The notes under the pieces: model-generated | What the model was told of the DNA's origin: nothing | Databases searched by the model: none | The model's input: only the letters and a program-made list of their open reading frames with translations | Source: Lumbricus terrestris | Taxonomy: Eukaryota > Annelida > Clitellata > Crassiclitellata > Lumbricidae | DNA: 64,000 bases | Direction of reading: 5' to 3' | Assembly (NCBI GenBank): GCA_949752735.1 | Contig: OX457038.1 | Span: 19,249,512 to 19,313,511, forward strand | Position numbers and translations under genes: made by a program | Shown: positions 44,666-55,600 of the stretch, in pieces | How the letters are laid out: each line of letters starts with the position of its first letter | How positions within the stretch are numbered: position 1 is the first letter of the stretch

Positions 44666-45480
44666 GACGTGTGTACTGTGTAATCTTCCTGCTCCGTCTG
44701 CTTATCTGTCTTCTTCAGCTGTATTCGTACAATTGATCCGCATATGGCTGTGGCTTTAATCGCCACATCAGATGAATGTTGCCAATTCATGATTCGATCT
44801 GACAGAAAACAGTCGTTCGCTTTAGCAAAGATCCGTCTGCTCTTCAATCGAAGACGCAAGCATCTGCGCAGATTAATATCGTTACTGCTTTTCACGACTG
44901 ACTTCACCATAGCTCGGTGGTATAAGCAACATGCCAATGTCTTTTCTGCAATAATATGGCAAGCTGCAACCCTTTCATATACTTAGGCGGAATATATGCT
45001 CGCCCAGGTTTCAAGCGAGTCAAAAAATGTAATAAGCAGCGAATTTGGTTGTGTTGTAAGCCTATATGATATGGCGACGATCACAGAGTGGAACAATTAT
45101 GTCAGTAATGGTAGAAAGATAAACATGTCTCAGCCGTTGATATATTTTTAACAGCGGATTACATGAACTGCGTTAGCGGAGATTAAGTAAAAGTCCATGC
45201 ATACCATGCATTGGAAAGAGGGATGTGCAGAATTAGATATAGCGAGATCAGAAGCATTCTCCATGCAGTGTTTTCCATGCGTAGACTATAATTATTCGTC
45301 TGAGATAATGAGTTCAGAAGGAGAAGAAACGAAATAATATTTTCCAATTCCTGCACGTTATAAAACAACATCAATTTGCGAAAGAGATGCGGTGAAAATA
45401 AGTAAAACTTGCAGATGCATAGCCATATTCGTATATGTTTAGCTTTAGATTTTATATGCGCGAGAATAACTGATGGTCGG
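44666..45480. other. Non-coding stretch, nothing recognised
   Basis: Open frames at 44644-44986 on both strands overlap each other and match nothing known. Confidence 0.3.
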
Positions 45481-45486
45481 AGATTT

Positions 45487-45838
45487 GGGCGGAGACTTGG
45501 GCGGAGACTTGGGGGGCGGGGAGGACGAAAACGACCGGGCGAGCCAAAGATTTTGGGCGGACGAGTCGCCTACACAATTTTCCATTTTGCCGGCCAAAAA
45601 GTTGACGACCTTTTTTTAGTCATCCGTTTTTGAAGTTTTTTAGTCATCCGTCCGAAAATGTCGACGAAAACCCAATATTATCTGCATGAAAAAGTTGATG
45701 ACTTTTTAAGGTCATCACTTCTAACGTGACATGTCCTAACGCTTACCAATTGGGGAGGAGAGGACAAATGCATGGGCCGTCCCCCACCACATTAATTGAG
45801 GGGACCGTCCCTCTGTCCCCCTTAAGTCTCCGCCCATG
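45487..45838. mobile_element. hAT-like MITE related to the 20262 element
   Basis: The left end region GGGCGGAGACTTGGG (duplicated once in tandem) pairs with the reverse-complemented right end CATGGGCGGAGACTTAAG. The interior carries GACGACCTTTTTTTAGTCATC, one strand of the shared palindromic module, and a GGGGACCGTCCC block shared with 20262-20663. The exact left end and TSD could not be fixed because of the tandem duplication. Confidence 0.7.
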
Positions 45839-45984
45839 CATGTGCACGCCACTTTGCAATCAGATGTAGTCAATAGTCATGCTTGTTCTGTGGCATATGA
45901 TATATATATATATATATATCATAGGCCTAATTATATTATTGCGTGACCTTATAATATATCTATGCAAGTCTATGGTTAGCCCAC

Positions 45985-46060
45985 GTTAGCTACATCGGTA
46001 AGAGAGCTGGCGGCCGCGCGTCTGTTGAAGAGAGCGTGCGGGTCGCGGGTCGATTTCCAA
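45985..46060 (+). mobile_element. tRNA-derived SINE head (A and B boxes)
   Basis: TTAGCTACATCGGTAAGAG resembles an A box and GGGTCGATTTCC (46047-46058) a B box. Separation is about 61 bp, longer than in a tRNA, so this is a SINE or tRNA pseudogene rather than a functional gene. Confidence 0.5.
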
Positions 46061-46329
46061 AGGTGGCTCTTTCAGAGATTCAAAATCTCGAGCTAGCACG
46101 TCATGAAAAATGCGTATAATTGAAAATATTTTGCTCTAATCAAAATTTAAAGTTACTCTAATTGTTTTAAGTGTCCTAAGCAATGTTCAGAGAAAGCCAA
46201 CTCGAATTTATTTAGTGACTCTGAGTGTTCTTAAGTGCTTTAAATGTTCTAAGTGCTCTAAAACCAAAGCAAAAAATTTATCTAGTCGGAATAAACATAC
46301 CCGCTAGTGTCATTGTTCAAAACGAAGCA

Positions 46330-46600
46330 GATGAAAATTAATTTGCAAAAACAAACAGACACCGAAGTGGCTTTTTCGACTTTTCTTCATTTGGGAGATA
46401 CGATTAATACGGGGATACTCTATTTCGTGACACCGGCGCTATGGAATGGCCTTCATCTTGAGCTGCACCTGTTGTCTATGTCGCTCTCTGACAAATTTAT
46501 ACAAGAACTTTAAAACTGTTCTTTTTGGTCGTGATGGAGTCGGGAACATCTCTGAGCAGTTTCTTTGAAGAGGTGCTATATAAATACTTGAATGAATCAA
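46330..46600 (+). pseudogene. L2/CR1-like LINE 3' fragment
   Basis: The plus-strand frame ends VTPALWNGLHLELHLLSM, matching the GP..WN.LP..LR block, then a stop and the 3' end GAAGAGGTGCTATATAAATA with a (GAAT)n-like tail at about 46580-46605. The tRNA-like head at 45985 lies upstream in the same orientation, but about 380 bp intervene. Confidence 0.7.
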
Positions 46601-47435
46601 TGAATTAACTCCACATTAATTTTAGTAACACATACGGATCGAAAGGCAGTAAAATTAGACTGAAATCGGAAACATAAATGCAGTGTTCGTATATACGAAT
46701 TTTAGCAGTAAGCATGAAACGACTTGATTTATTTTGAGGCTTCAGTTTCGTTTGTGGGGCTTAACCACAAGGCCAATGCTTGTTACGTCCATGTTAATGC
46801 TACACATTTATAGCATATATATATACACATATATAATGAACAGTAGACCATATATACATAATGAATAGATCTATACATATGAATGTGGCCGCATGTGCGT
46901 TGATAGGCATAATTACATATATATAATTATATATATACTTAAATATACGGTTGCTTGCTGTAATTCAGACATTGCGTCAGCGTCTCCGGTGTTTATCAAG
47001 ACAAATTGCCGTCTGTCTCGTTGCACTTGTATCTGTATGTGTCAGTTCGTCTGCCAGTATGCTGGGCATTGCTGACGTTCAGTATCTCGACTCCAGTTTC
47101 GCCGGATACGTGCAGAACACACTGTCCGATTGTGTTTCTCACTTCTGCTCATGGTATAACGGTCTCAATTTTGAGATCAGCTCCACCTGATGTGCTTCCG
47201 AAAGCTACACACAAATACGTTCTTCCCCTACCAGGCTACATGACATGCTACATAAAGACATTATTGCAAGCTTCCGTAGGGTAGGCCTAATGATGGGAGT
47301 CGGTCGTTCTTTGCACTTCTAATAATTATAATTAATAAGTATAGGACAGTAGTCACGCAATATCCTCACAAGTTCTCCAGTAGCAACAATAGCTCAGGTA
47401 AAAACGGATTTTTTATTATCCCTGTGGCCATTCAA
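46601..47435. other. Non-coding stretch, nothing recognised
   Basis: Short TA tracts lie at about 46816-46835 and 46915-46936. Overlapping open frames at 46950-47284 are unrecognised. Confidence 0.3.
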
Positions 47436-47482
47436 AACACGCGCATGGATACATGCATAACACGCGCATGGATACATGCATG
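47436..47482 (+). repeat. 23-bp tandem duplication
   Basis: AACACGCGCATGGATACATG is followed by CAT and then repeated once. Confidence 0.85.
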
Positions 47483-47663
47483 TGGCACAGAGTGTTACAT
47501 AAATAGACGTAATGCATTGCAATACATATGGCCCAATGCTATTTTGGGTGTGCATATAGCAATGGTACGACGTCAAACTAACCCTATATTATGTGCTCTT
47601 GCAAGTATATCCATTCTTTGAGCTGAGACTTTGGCATTTGATCTCGACTCTACAACAAAGTCC

Positions 47664-47676
47664 GTTGCCAAGCAAC
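47664..47676. promoter_or_regulatory. X-box-like RFX site upstream of a short ORF
   Basis: GTTGCCAAGCAAC fits GTTGCC-N-RGCAAC. It lies 24 bp upstream of an ATG at 47701. Confidence 0.35.
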
Positions 47677-47700
47677 TGTATTGGATCTGCAGAGTAAACA

Positions 47701-47889
47701 ATGACGGTCGGAATAAGCGTCGAAAAGCGTCAGGAACAAAGAATAGCGAAGAGCTATTATCTCCGCTTTGGAAGAATCCATCAGGCAACGACGACTGATT
47801 TTTTCGATGGAAAAACGAAGACACGAGTGAAAGAAAAACTCTATGTGAGGAAGCAAATCAGAGGCAACTCAGAGGCCATACAGTCTTAA
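47701..47889 (+). CDS. Hypothetical short ORF or first exon downstream of an X-box
   Basis: A 62-codon ATG frame (context ACAATGA) encodes a basic, non-repetitive peptide beginning MTVGISVEKRQEQRIAK. I do not recognise it. A GTGAGG potential donor lies at about 47845, so it could be a first exon. RFX sites typically control ciliary and spermatid genes, which makes the placement suggestive. Chance is equally possible because no promoter core, downstream exon or polyadenylation signal was tied to it. Confidence 0.2.
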   Translation: MTVGISVEKRQEQRIAKSYYLRFGRIHQATTTDFFDGKTKTRVKEKLYVRKQIRGNSEAIQS

Positions 47890-49460
47890 GAATTGTGTGG
47901 AATGACATTGATTAAACTGCAGACTATATATAAAGAAGAAGCGGTGATTGTTTCGAGTGGGATCAATGCACTGAATGAAAGCAAATGGAAAGGTCCGCAT
48001 CCATTATCTCATGACTCATGCGGTTGAAGGGCATGGAGTGAGATGACATGGAAGGTATGCTTAATTTCAGGTTAGTTATAGATGGAAAGGATTAATTACG
48101 AGAAAGAACGAGACTGCTTTGAAAACCACTGTAAGAGTGGATTCACGATACTATTAAAAGCTACTATACATGTAGTAACAGTAGAACGGAATGAACTATA
48201 GTCGAATGAATGAATGATGTTGGTAACTGGTCATAATGTTGATGATTATGGTTGGGATAATAATGGTTTTCCTTTGATACCAGTCCATCGCTTCCAAACG
48301 GCTTAAGACGCTGATTTATTCCAAGTATACCTCTATAGAAATAGCGCTGGACAGCGTCTGGAGATTTACAATGGCCCTCTAGAAAGAGTCTAGACCCGTT
48401 TCCGTTTTTATGAAAGCACGCAAACAGCGATATATAAAGCGGTCATCGACTTATACGCTGGTTGGACACGAGCATGATAATTGCCGACGAAGCCAAAGAG
48501 AGGACTATTTGCAGCGCTGAGAGGCCTTAGCAACACAGCCATGCGGAAGCCAGTCAACCAGAAGGCAGTCGGAAGGGAATCATGGGCTTTCTATCAACAT
48601 TATGTGCTGACAAGAGAATTTGCGGTTTATGTGGGCTGTAGATAGACGAACAGATGGACGGACTAATGATCGAATGGAAGGACGAGCGGACGCAGAGAAG
48701 ACAAATTACACTGTATACCAGACATGTAGTTCAACGACAGTAGTGCGATGGATTTGTAGGTCAGCTACACTGCAGTAAAAACGCTAACAACAAATTGATG
48801 TATAATTTATGGTCCACTCTTGGTTCATTAGGTTAAAAGGAAGAAGCAATGGCAATAATCATTTGGAACGTTTTGTGCTTAGCAGCTGTAGACCAAACCA
48901 AAGAGATAAAGAGTCAGCCGAACATATAGCATTCCGGAGAGAACATCGCTTTCCTGATGTCAGTCAGATAATGATAAGCAAATGTAAAGTGCGACTCGGT
49001 GATGGATACATCAGCTTAGATAAAGTATGCAATTTATTCAATTCAACTCCTCATCTCATGTTCTGATTTCGGTCACGTTGAAGTACATTTGCTTAATTTC
49101 AAAGTAAGACAAATTCAGGTGACATAACGCACCAGGTTACAGGTCTGAGAAGTAAAAATAATACACAGCAGTAATAATAAAGTTTAGTAATAATAATGTA
49201 ATAAAATCGCAGCAGCCATGAGCTGGCACCCATCAGTCATGCTGTTGATGTTAAAAATAAACAGTTGATGTTGAATTACTCTCATTGAATCAAGATAATG
49301 CCTGCCTATTGTTATATTAGTGCCTAACGAGGATCAAGACTTCTTTCAACAATAATTCTTAAACGCAGCTGCAACCGTGTCTTGTATTTGTCTTCTATTT
49401 GATAAAGCCGATTAAAGTGCTCAATATCTATGGCAGGCGTAATCGTAATCGTAAGCTTGA
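47890..49460. other. Non-coding stretch, nothing recognised
   Basis: No repeat or gene recognised; an 85-codon frame at 48809-49066 is unremarkable. Confidence 0.35.
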
Positions 49461-49464
49461 AACT

Positions 49465-49530
49465 TCTATTTTGCAGGCGACACTCGAAATCCATGCTCAG
49501 AGCAGCACCTTATTGACGAACGCTGACACA
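49465..49530 (-). mobile_element. Diverged LINE-tail fragment
   Basis: GGCGACACTCGAAATCCATG to AGCACCTTATTGACGAACGC parallels 43022-43085 and 18640-18722. Confidence 0.45.
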
Positions 49531-49787
49531 CACATAATTATTGCAGGAGGTGTACGTGTGTGCCTTCAGGGTACGCGGGACCGATAAAATCTATTAGATC
49601 TATATCCGAGGCTTCGTTTTCGTTAGAAAATATTGTAAGCATTTTAATTGAATCACTGAGTGCTTTAGACATCCTCTGTGTCCAATACTTTGTTAGCTTA
49701 TAACTTCAGATGACCTTCTTACATGTATGTCCTTGAATAGTGTCTTCTGTATTCAGAAGACGCGTAAATACCGCACCCTGAGCTTTG

Positions 49788-49950
49788 GTTACCAAGGCAA
49801 CATATTGTGATCGGGGGTGCGATATGACTGGCTGTAGGCCGGTTACCAAGGCAGCGTATTGTGTTCAACGCTGCGCTATGATTGGCTACAAGCGGTTCCT
49901 TTTTGGCCTGAAATCCATAAAAAAGAAGCGTTCCCTTATGGCACTCAGTC
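49788..49950 (+). promoter_or_regulatory. Promoter of the protamine-like gene: two X-box units, CCAAT-type box, TATA-like box, initiator
   Basis: GTTACCAAGGCAAC (49788-49801) fits the RFX consensus GTNRCC-N2-RGYAAC exactly; GTTACCAAGGCAGC (49842-49855) differs at one base. They lie in two tandem 54-bp units that also share TATTGTG and a GACTGGCT/GATTGGCT block. ATTGG (49881-49885) is an inverted CCAAT box. CATAAAAAA (49916-49924) is TATA-like, and TCAGTC (49945-49950) is an initiator about 30 bp downstream, placing a likely start at about 49947 and a 43-nt 5' UTR. RFX and CCAAT boxes would suit testis or ciliated-cell expression; this is inference. Confidence 0.6.
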
Positions 49951-49989
49951 CGTCCTACGCTGGAAGAAGATCGGAAGAACAACAAGAGG

Positions 49990-50612
49990 ATGGAAGACTA
50001 CGAAGATCTCGAACTGGTAAGTTTGACTTATATAACTTATACTGGCCGAAAGGAAGCGGTCCTCGGACCGTCTCTCTTCGGCCAGTGTAAGAGTCAAACT
50101 TACAAGAGAACCGGGCCATTTTAGGCCTTAGATAGGAGTAATAATAGGCCTAGCTGTTTATAAAGTGTAAGGTTAAATAGATTGAGCTTTATCTATATCT
50201 AGATTCTTCTATATTTAGATTTTTCTATATTTAGATTTATCATTACTAGTCCTGTATACGGACCGATGTCTAAGCTTTTAAGCTTAGTCACTGGCCTGTT
50301 TTAATATAGCTTAGATTCAGGCGATTGTTGCCCTTTAAGGCGTTCTCTTAGGGCAGGGTGTGGTTATTCTTTGTTGCGCAGGAAGAAGACCTGGGAGAGG
50401 AAGTCGAAGCGAGTCGGAGGGCGAGGTCTCGCAGCGCTCGGCCGGGAGCGTCGGCAGCAGCGGCGGCCAAGGACGACGATGACGAGGGAGGGACTCCTTC
50501 GAGACGGAGACGGAGGCGCGGCCGACGAGGGAGCCGCCGTCGCCGACGAGGGAGCCGTCGCCGACGACGAAGCCATGGACGCCGCCGACGACGTCGCCGA
50601 CGCCACTACTAG
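49990..50612 (+). CDS. Protamine-like arginine-rich small protein, two exons (49990-50016, 50382-50612)
   Basis: Spliced, this encodes 85 residues. Exon 1 gives MEDYEDLEL (ATG in context AGGATGG) and stops at a perfect GTAAGT donor in phase 0. Exon 2 follows TTGTTGCGCAG and continues in frame with EEDLGEEVEA, so an acidic head crosses the junction, which supports the model. Then come RRARSRSAR, a five-alanine run, an acidic KDDDDE linker, and a C-terminal block of Arg clusters separated by G, S and H (SRRRRRRGRRG, SRRRRRG, SHG, then eight Arg and HY). Arg-cluster tails of this kind are typical of protamines, which replace histones in sperm chromatin; an acidic removable leader is known for some protamine precursors. 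The promoter and AATAAA (50738-50743) complete a compact gene. Other frames of exon 2 are open only because the DNA is GC-rich. Alternatives are an RNA-binding basic peptide or a chance frame. Confidence 0.6.
50017..50103 (+). other. Intronic hairpin starting exactly at the 5' splice site
   Basis: GTAAGTTTGACT (50017-50028) pairs perfectly with AGTCAAACTTAC (50092-50103). After a 7-nt bulge, CTTATACTGGCCGAA (50036-50050) pairs with TTCGGCCAGTGTAAG (50077-50091), with one G-U pair. A partly paired 6x6 internal loop follows, then CGGTC/GACCG closing a CTCG tetraloop. The donor GTAAGT is fully inside the basal stem. The geometry matches a 3'-tailed mirtron (hairpin at the intron 5' end, about 278-nt tail to the acceptor) or a splice-site-masking structure. 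Confidence 0.65.
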
Positions 50613-50737
50613 ACGACGCTGCTACGATCGGGAGGGCGTCCTCCTCCTTCTTCGCTGAAGACGGGGAAGATACGAGCGACCGCAACAGATGAACTAATTT
50701 AAAATACTAGACCGATGAAGTCTATGAATATTCGCTC

Positions 50738-50743
50738 AATAAA
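50738..50743 (+). terminator. Polyadenylation signal AATAAA
   Basis: It lies 125 bp after the stop codon of the protamine-like ORF and is the first AATAAA downstream. Confidence 0.6.
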
Positions 50744-50774
50744 AGTTGAAATGAAATAACTTGTCTTATTCTTC

Positions 50775-51002
50775 TAGGGTTATAGGCCTAGATATATGTT
50801 TTAGACCTAGTCACTTTAGGCTGCCCAGCAGACCGCATAGGCTCCCTGTGACGTTAGGCTCTCCTGTAAATTGGAGGTTTCAGCTTCAGGAGTTCTAGGG
50901 TTATAGGCCTAGATAGGTTTCAACCACTTTAGGTTGCCTGCAGACGATTAGGCTCCCCGCTCCCTGGAATATTAGGCTCTCCCGTAGCTTCAGAAGTGTA
51001 GG
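50775..51002 (+). repeat. Diverged tandem duplication of about 118 bp
   Basis: Both copies start TTCTAGGGTTATAGGCCTAG and contain CACTTTAGG.TGCC, then TTAGGCTCTCC and CTTCAG. Copies begin at about 50775 and 50893. Confidence 0.8.
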
Positions 51003-51667
51003 CTAGGCCTATTCAGCTTCCCAATTAGAAAGTTAGTCCCTCCACTGGTAGTGGCGGCGCTACCATAGGCCTAGGTTGCAGACGGTCATTTCACATATTG
51101 TCAATTTTGCCCAGGAACTTGCTTTGTGAACTGCCAAAATTCTTTGGAATTTTAGTATCTTCCTTACATTTAACTTCCTCGACCTACTAAATAACTTACA
51201 TGACCTTGACGCGACCTCCTGAAATTGTAGGCCTATAGGACTAGCTAAAGCCGCCACAGCCTTCCAGAATTTTATGTCCAACCTACACACACATTACTAT
51301 ATACGACCTTGGAAGCACACAGTGATGGTAGACAGCTGATTGACAAAAGTTGCAGTGCAGCATATCAAAATTGCTTTGTGGACTTTGACGAGGAGCTTTT
51401 CCATCAATAGCAGACAAACCGAGATTCTGTCCAAATTCAGAGCAATAGGCCATCTCACATCCCAACTTTCATTAGGCCTATACAACGAAATTTGACATAT
51501 TTATAATTACAGTGGCACGTGACTTTAAGACGGCTCAACACGCAAAGGGTTACAGCAACGCCACTACTGAAGTGAGTCAACATTTATAAGCGTATGTAGG
51601 ATAGCAGTACCAGTGCCACCTCCCGAAGCGAGAAAGTCAGAATCTTGATTTCATAACAATTCTCTTC
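51003..51667. other. Non-coding stretch, nothing recognised
   Basis: Overlapping minus-strand open frames at 51060-51485 have no recognisable domain. Confidence 0.3.
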
Positions 51668-51895
51668 TGTTTGTTTGTATGTGCCCATTCATAGCGCCCA
51701 TTCAAGCTCTCTACTCAGAGGCGCTCCCGAGTCCCGATTAAAGCACGGACACTGCATCGGAGTTCACACCGAAGCGTTTAGCAATTGCGAGTGAGGGACT
51801 TGCCCAGGGTCCATACGTGGCGACTTGAGGTAGATTCGAACCTGCGACCCTCCGGTTGCAAGGCAACGAACATACCCACTACACCACCGCGCCCC
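51668..51895 (-). mobile_element. tRNA-derived SINE with LINE-like 3' end
   Basis: On the minus strand the head contains TGGTGTAGTGG (A box, 51876-51886) and GGTTCGAATCT (B box, 51832-51842). The CCCTGGGCAAGTCCCTCACT segment common in tRNA-derived SINEs follows. The 3' end has GGGAGCGCCTCTGAGTAGAG and GAATGGGCGCTATGAATG, the same tail as the LINE fragments here. This implies mobilisation by the L2/CR1-like LINE. Confidence 0.88.
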
Positions 51896-52039
51896 ACTGT
51901 TATAGACTAAAGATGCACTCAGGGTTTACACTATGGGTGGGAACGCCGTCCCCTCTGCTCTTGCAATTCTTTGCGGAGTTCCCACTGCTCATCATGCATG
52001 GAACCCTAGAAACACATCAGTTACAACAATTCTTCTTGA

Positions 52040-52396
52040 CATTCCCATTTCCCACTGCTCACCCTTTCGGCGGCGTTCATGCTGCTGGTGTTTCTTCATC
52101 TTCAATTTCCCGTCCGAAAAACTGATGACCTGTTTAGTCATCCGGCCGAAATCTTCAGAAAATGTCACCAATTACCCGTCCGAAAAAACTGATGACCTTT
52201 TTTCATCCGGCCAAAATCTTCAGAAAATATCACCAACTGATTCAAATTTTTTACACTTTTCATTTCGGGGAGTGTTTTCATGCTTTTATTTTATGGTTTT
52301 ACATCATGTGCTTATAAATGCATTCTTTAATTTGTTATATTTTCCATTTCGGAGGGTGTTCAAACACCCCCTCCCCCCTAGCTACGGCCTTGGTTG
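52040..52396. mobile_element. hAT-like transposon remnant, right end visible
   Basis: The right terminus (reverse complement CAAGGCCGTAGCTAGGGGG) resembles hAT ends. Two units with CCGTCCGAAAAAACTGATGA, then CCTTTTTTCATCCGGCC, repeat the palindromic module of the 12375 element. The left terminus was not found, so the TSD could not be tested. Confidence 0.5.
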
Positions 52397-53570
52397 CCAG
52401 ACTCGCCGCTACAGTTAGCTTCATTCCTTGAGTCATCAACTTTCTGATTCCCTGCCAAGTCGTTGTCATGCGGGTTGTCAATGCAACTGTCGTCTGTGCA
52501 TAACATAAACTTCAACTAACGTCAGTTTTTATGTTATGGATTATGTGCAGACGCACTGCAGAGTAACGCAAACGAACTATAGTTATGGCATCAGGCATCA
52601 TAATGACTGTCTTCAATGTACCAATATTGCTGGGGGAATTTCAGCTTAGAGACAAACAATAACGTCACAGTATATATACGCAGACAGCGTTTCTTTACGA
52701 GTGACTTACATGAGTTACATCGTCCATATCTGCTATTCAAACTATACGGACGCATAAGTTTACAGTCAAGTACATTAGCAGCAGACCACTGTACCATTCA
52801 TAAACGATAAATTTACTATATATATATATCTATTATGTAGGGTATACGCGATAATACAAACATAAAGTAATTGTTAAAATAAGAAAAATTTCAGATGTCA
52901 AATTCCTCAAATGCACAGTATGGAATCACCCATGTAGGTCCATACCAACTTGCGATGTCTAAAAAAGGGGCAGTAGAAAGATCCGTTCACACACACACAT
53001 GTTCCTATACATGTATAGCTAGTACATAATAAGTATGCACCAACATTACATGCACCGACTTTCAAATAACAATAGAGCTAACGAATCTCAGCTCCTCAGT
53101 AATCGATCATAAGAGATGCTCTGCCGGTTCCTCTTCCGACTTCAGAGACAGTTGCCTAGCAACGAAAGACAAGACCTCTTCAGACATCATAGTCAATCAA
53201 GCCTGGAAGCCGACTTCTTCCGATATGACGGAGTGATGATGCATTGAGAGTCACGCAGTGGCAAGACAGTATATATCCAGCAGCACAATTTACCATTTCC
53301 ATCTCCCTATGCATACATATATGTATTATATATACATTATATTTAATTATTATGTCTCGACCAAGTAACGCGACGTGTGTGTATTCTACAGGGGAAACGT
53401 TGAATTGAGACGCAGTGTTAATTTAGGCACGTTTCGAATATCATCTCCATTTAGTTCGTGACAATATTGCGAAGAGATCTGCAGATTGCATTGGGTTTTT
53501 TTTATATTGTATTCCATTACAACTATCTACTATTAGGCTATAACCACTGCGGCTACCATTACTTCTGCTA
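52397..53570. other. Non-coding stretch with one X-box-like palindrome
   Basis: GTTGCCTAGCAAC at 53151-53163 is a perfect 13-bp palindrome of RFX type; no associated gene was recognised. Confidence 0.35.
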
Positions 53571-53578
53571 TGCTATTA

Positions 53579-53752
<174 letters not shown>

Positions 53753-53825
53753 ATCCACTCTATATATTATATATACAACTTATATATATAGGCCAAGATT
53801 TTCACAGACTGTGGTGCACCGTATA

Positions 53826-53892
53826 GGCTAATGGTCAGCGTATTAGACTGTCTACCTAGATGATCTCATTGCTCTGGGTTCAAATTCCGAAC
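53826..53892 (+). mobile_element. tRNA-like sequence (SINE head or tRNA pseudogene)
   Basis: CTAATGGTCAGCGTATTAGA resembles an A-box region, and GGGTTCAAATTCC (53877-53889) resembles a B box about 46 bp downstream, the spacing expected of a tRNA. Acceptor arms do not pair convincingly, so a functional tRNA is not called. Confidence 0.5.
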
Positions 53893-54769
<877 letters not shown>

Positions 54770-54784
54770 TATATATATATATCA

Positions 54785-55480
54785 CGTGACTGCAGGGCCT
54801 GGCGGCAACTGTTTTTAAGGAGCTGGAGGGGAGTGGCGCAGTGGAAAAATCCATCTGCAGCAGTTGCGGTGTGGGTTGCGGTGTGGGAGAGAATGGAAAG
54901 ATAGATGGGATTTAGATGGTTGACGCACGAAAAAAATATATTCTCGTAGAGCTGCAGTTAACGGAAGGATGTTCGATGGCGACTGTGAGTTGAGCATCGT
55001 CTCATATGAACTGCCATGCACATGATGCACGTGACGAGTTTGTTGGCTGAAGCCTCTCAGAAATATACCGTCGTCATCATGTATTACCAACAATCATTGA
55101 CGTTCGTCAAGGTCTCTGACAAGGTAATGGAAACACTTTGCACCGAGTCAACGAAAGCCCATGCATGACTAGATCGCATGTGCAGCCAATTCGAAGGAAA
55201 AACTGGTGAATCTATGGCTTCCGAATCCGAAAGAGTGATTCGCATTTTCATGATTCGTGTATATAATTATATCAGAAAGTAGAAACTCCAAGGTCTTCAT
55301 CAAAGAAATTTCCTACGACTTACTAATGCCTCTGTAGACAATTTTTCTTATTCCTACCTGTTGTTCGGTTTCCACGACAACTGGCACCTTTAAATCTTCT
55401 TTACCTGATCATTATAATCTGATACCTGATGACTTGCTTGTTGATCAGTGTATTCTCTCTGCTTTTAAAGAATTGATATG
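54785..55480. other. Non-coding stretch, nothing recognised
   Basis: No gene or transposon boundary recognised. Confidence 0.3.
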
Positions 55481-55481
55481 A

Positions 55482-55511
55482 TATGGCAACGATTTTGTTT
55501 ACAATATTATC

Positions 55512-55551
<40 letters not shown>

Positions 55552-55600
55552 TAGATGGACGTTGCTTATATGTAGATGACACAGTCCGTGCGGTCGGATC
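55482..55600 (+). repeat. Duplicated segment, copy 1, containing (TA)n
   Basis: GGCAACGATTTTG, AATATTATCTTCATATATAT and GGACGTTGCTTATATGTAGA, then TGACACAGTCCGTG, recur at 56650-56755 with a few changes. The TA tract is expanded in this copy. Confidence 0.85.

Noticed and set aside
49785..50090. 101-codon frame running through the promoter and donor site
   Set aside because: It starts inside the X-box unit, reads through the splice donor and hairpin, and has no similarity; the spliced model explains the locus better.
50335..50685. Alternative open frames over the Arg-rich exon (plus-2 frame and minus strand)
   Set aside because: GC-rich DNA is open in several frames. Only the frame joined by the GTAAGT/GCAG intron gives an ATG with continuity of the acidic segment and regular Arg clusters.
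53826..53892. Functional tRNA gene
   Set aside because: A and B boxes are spaced correctly, but acceptor and anticodon arms do not pair convincingly and no clear anticodon loop is visible.
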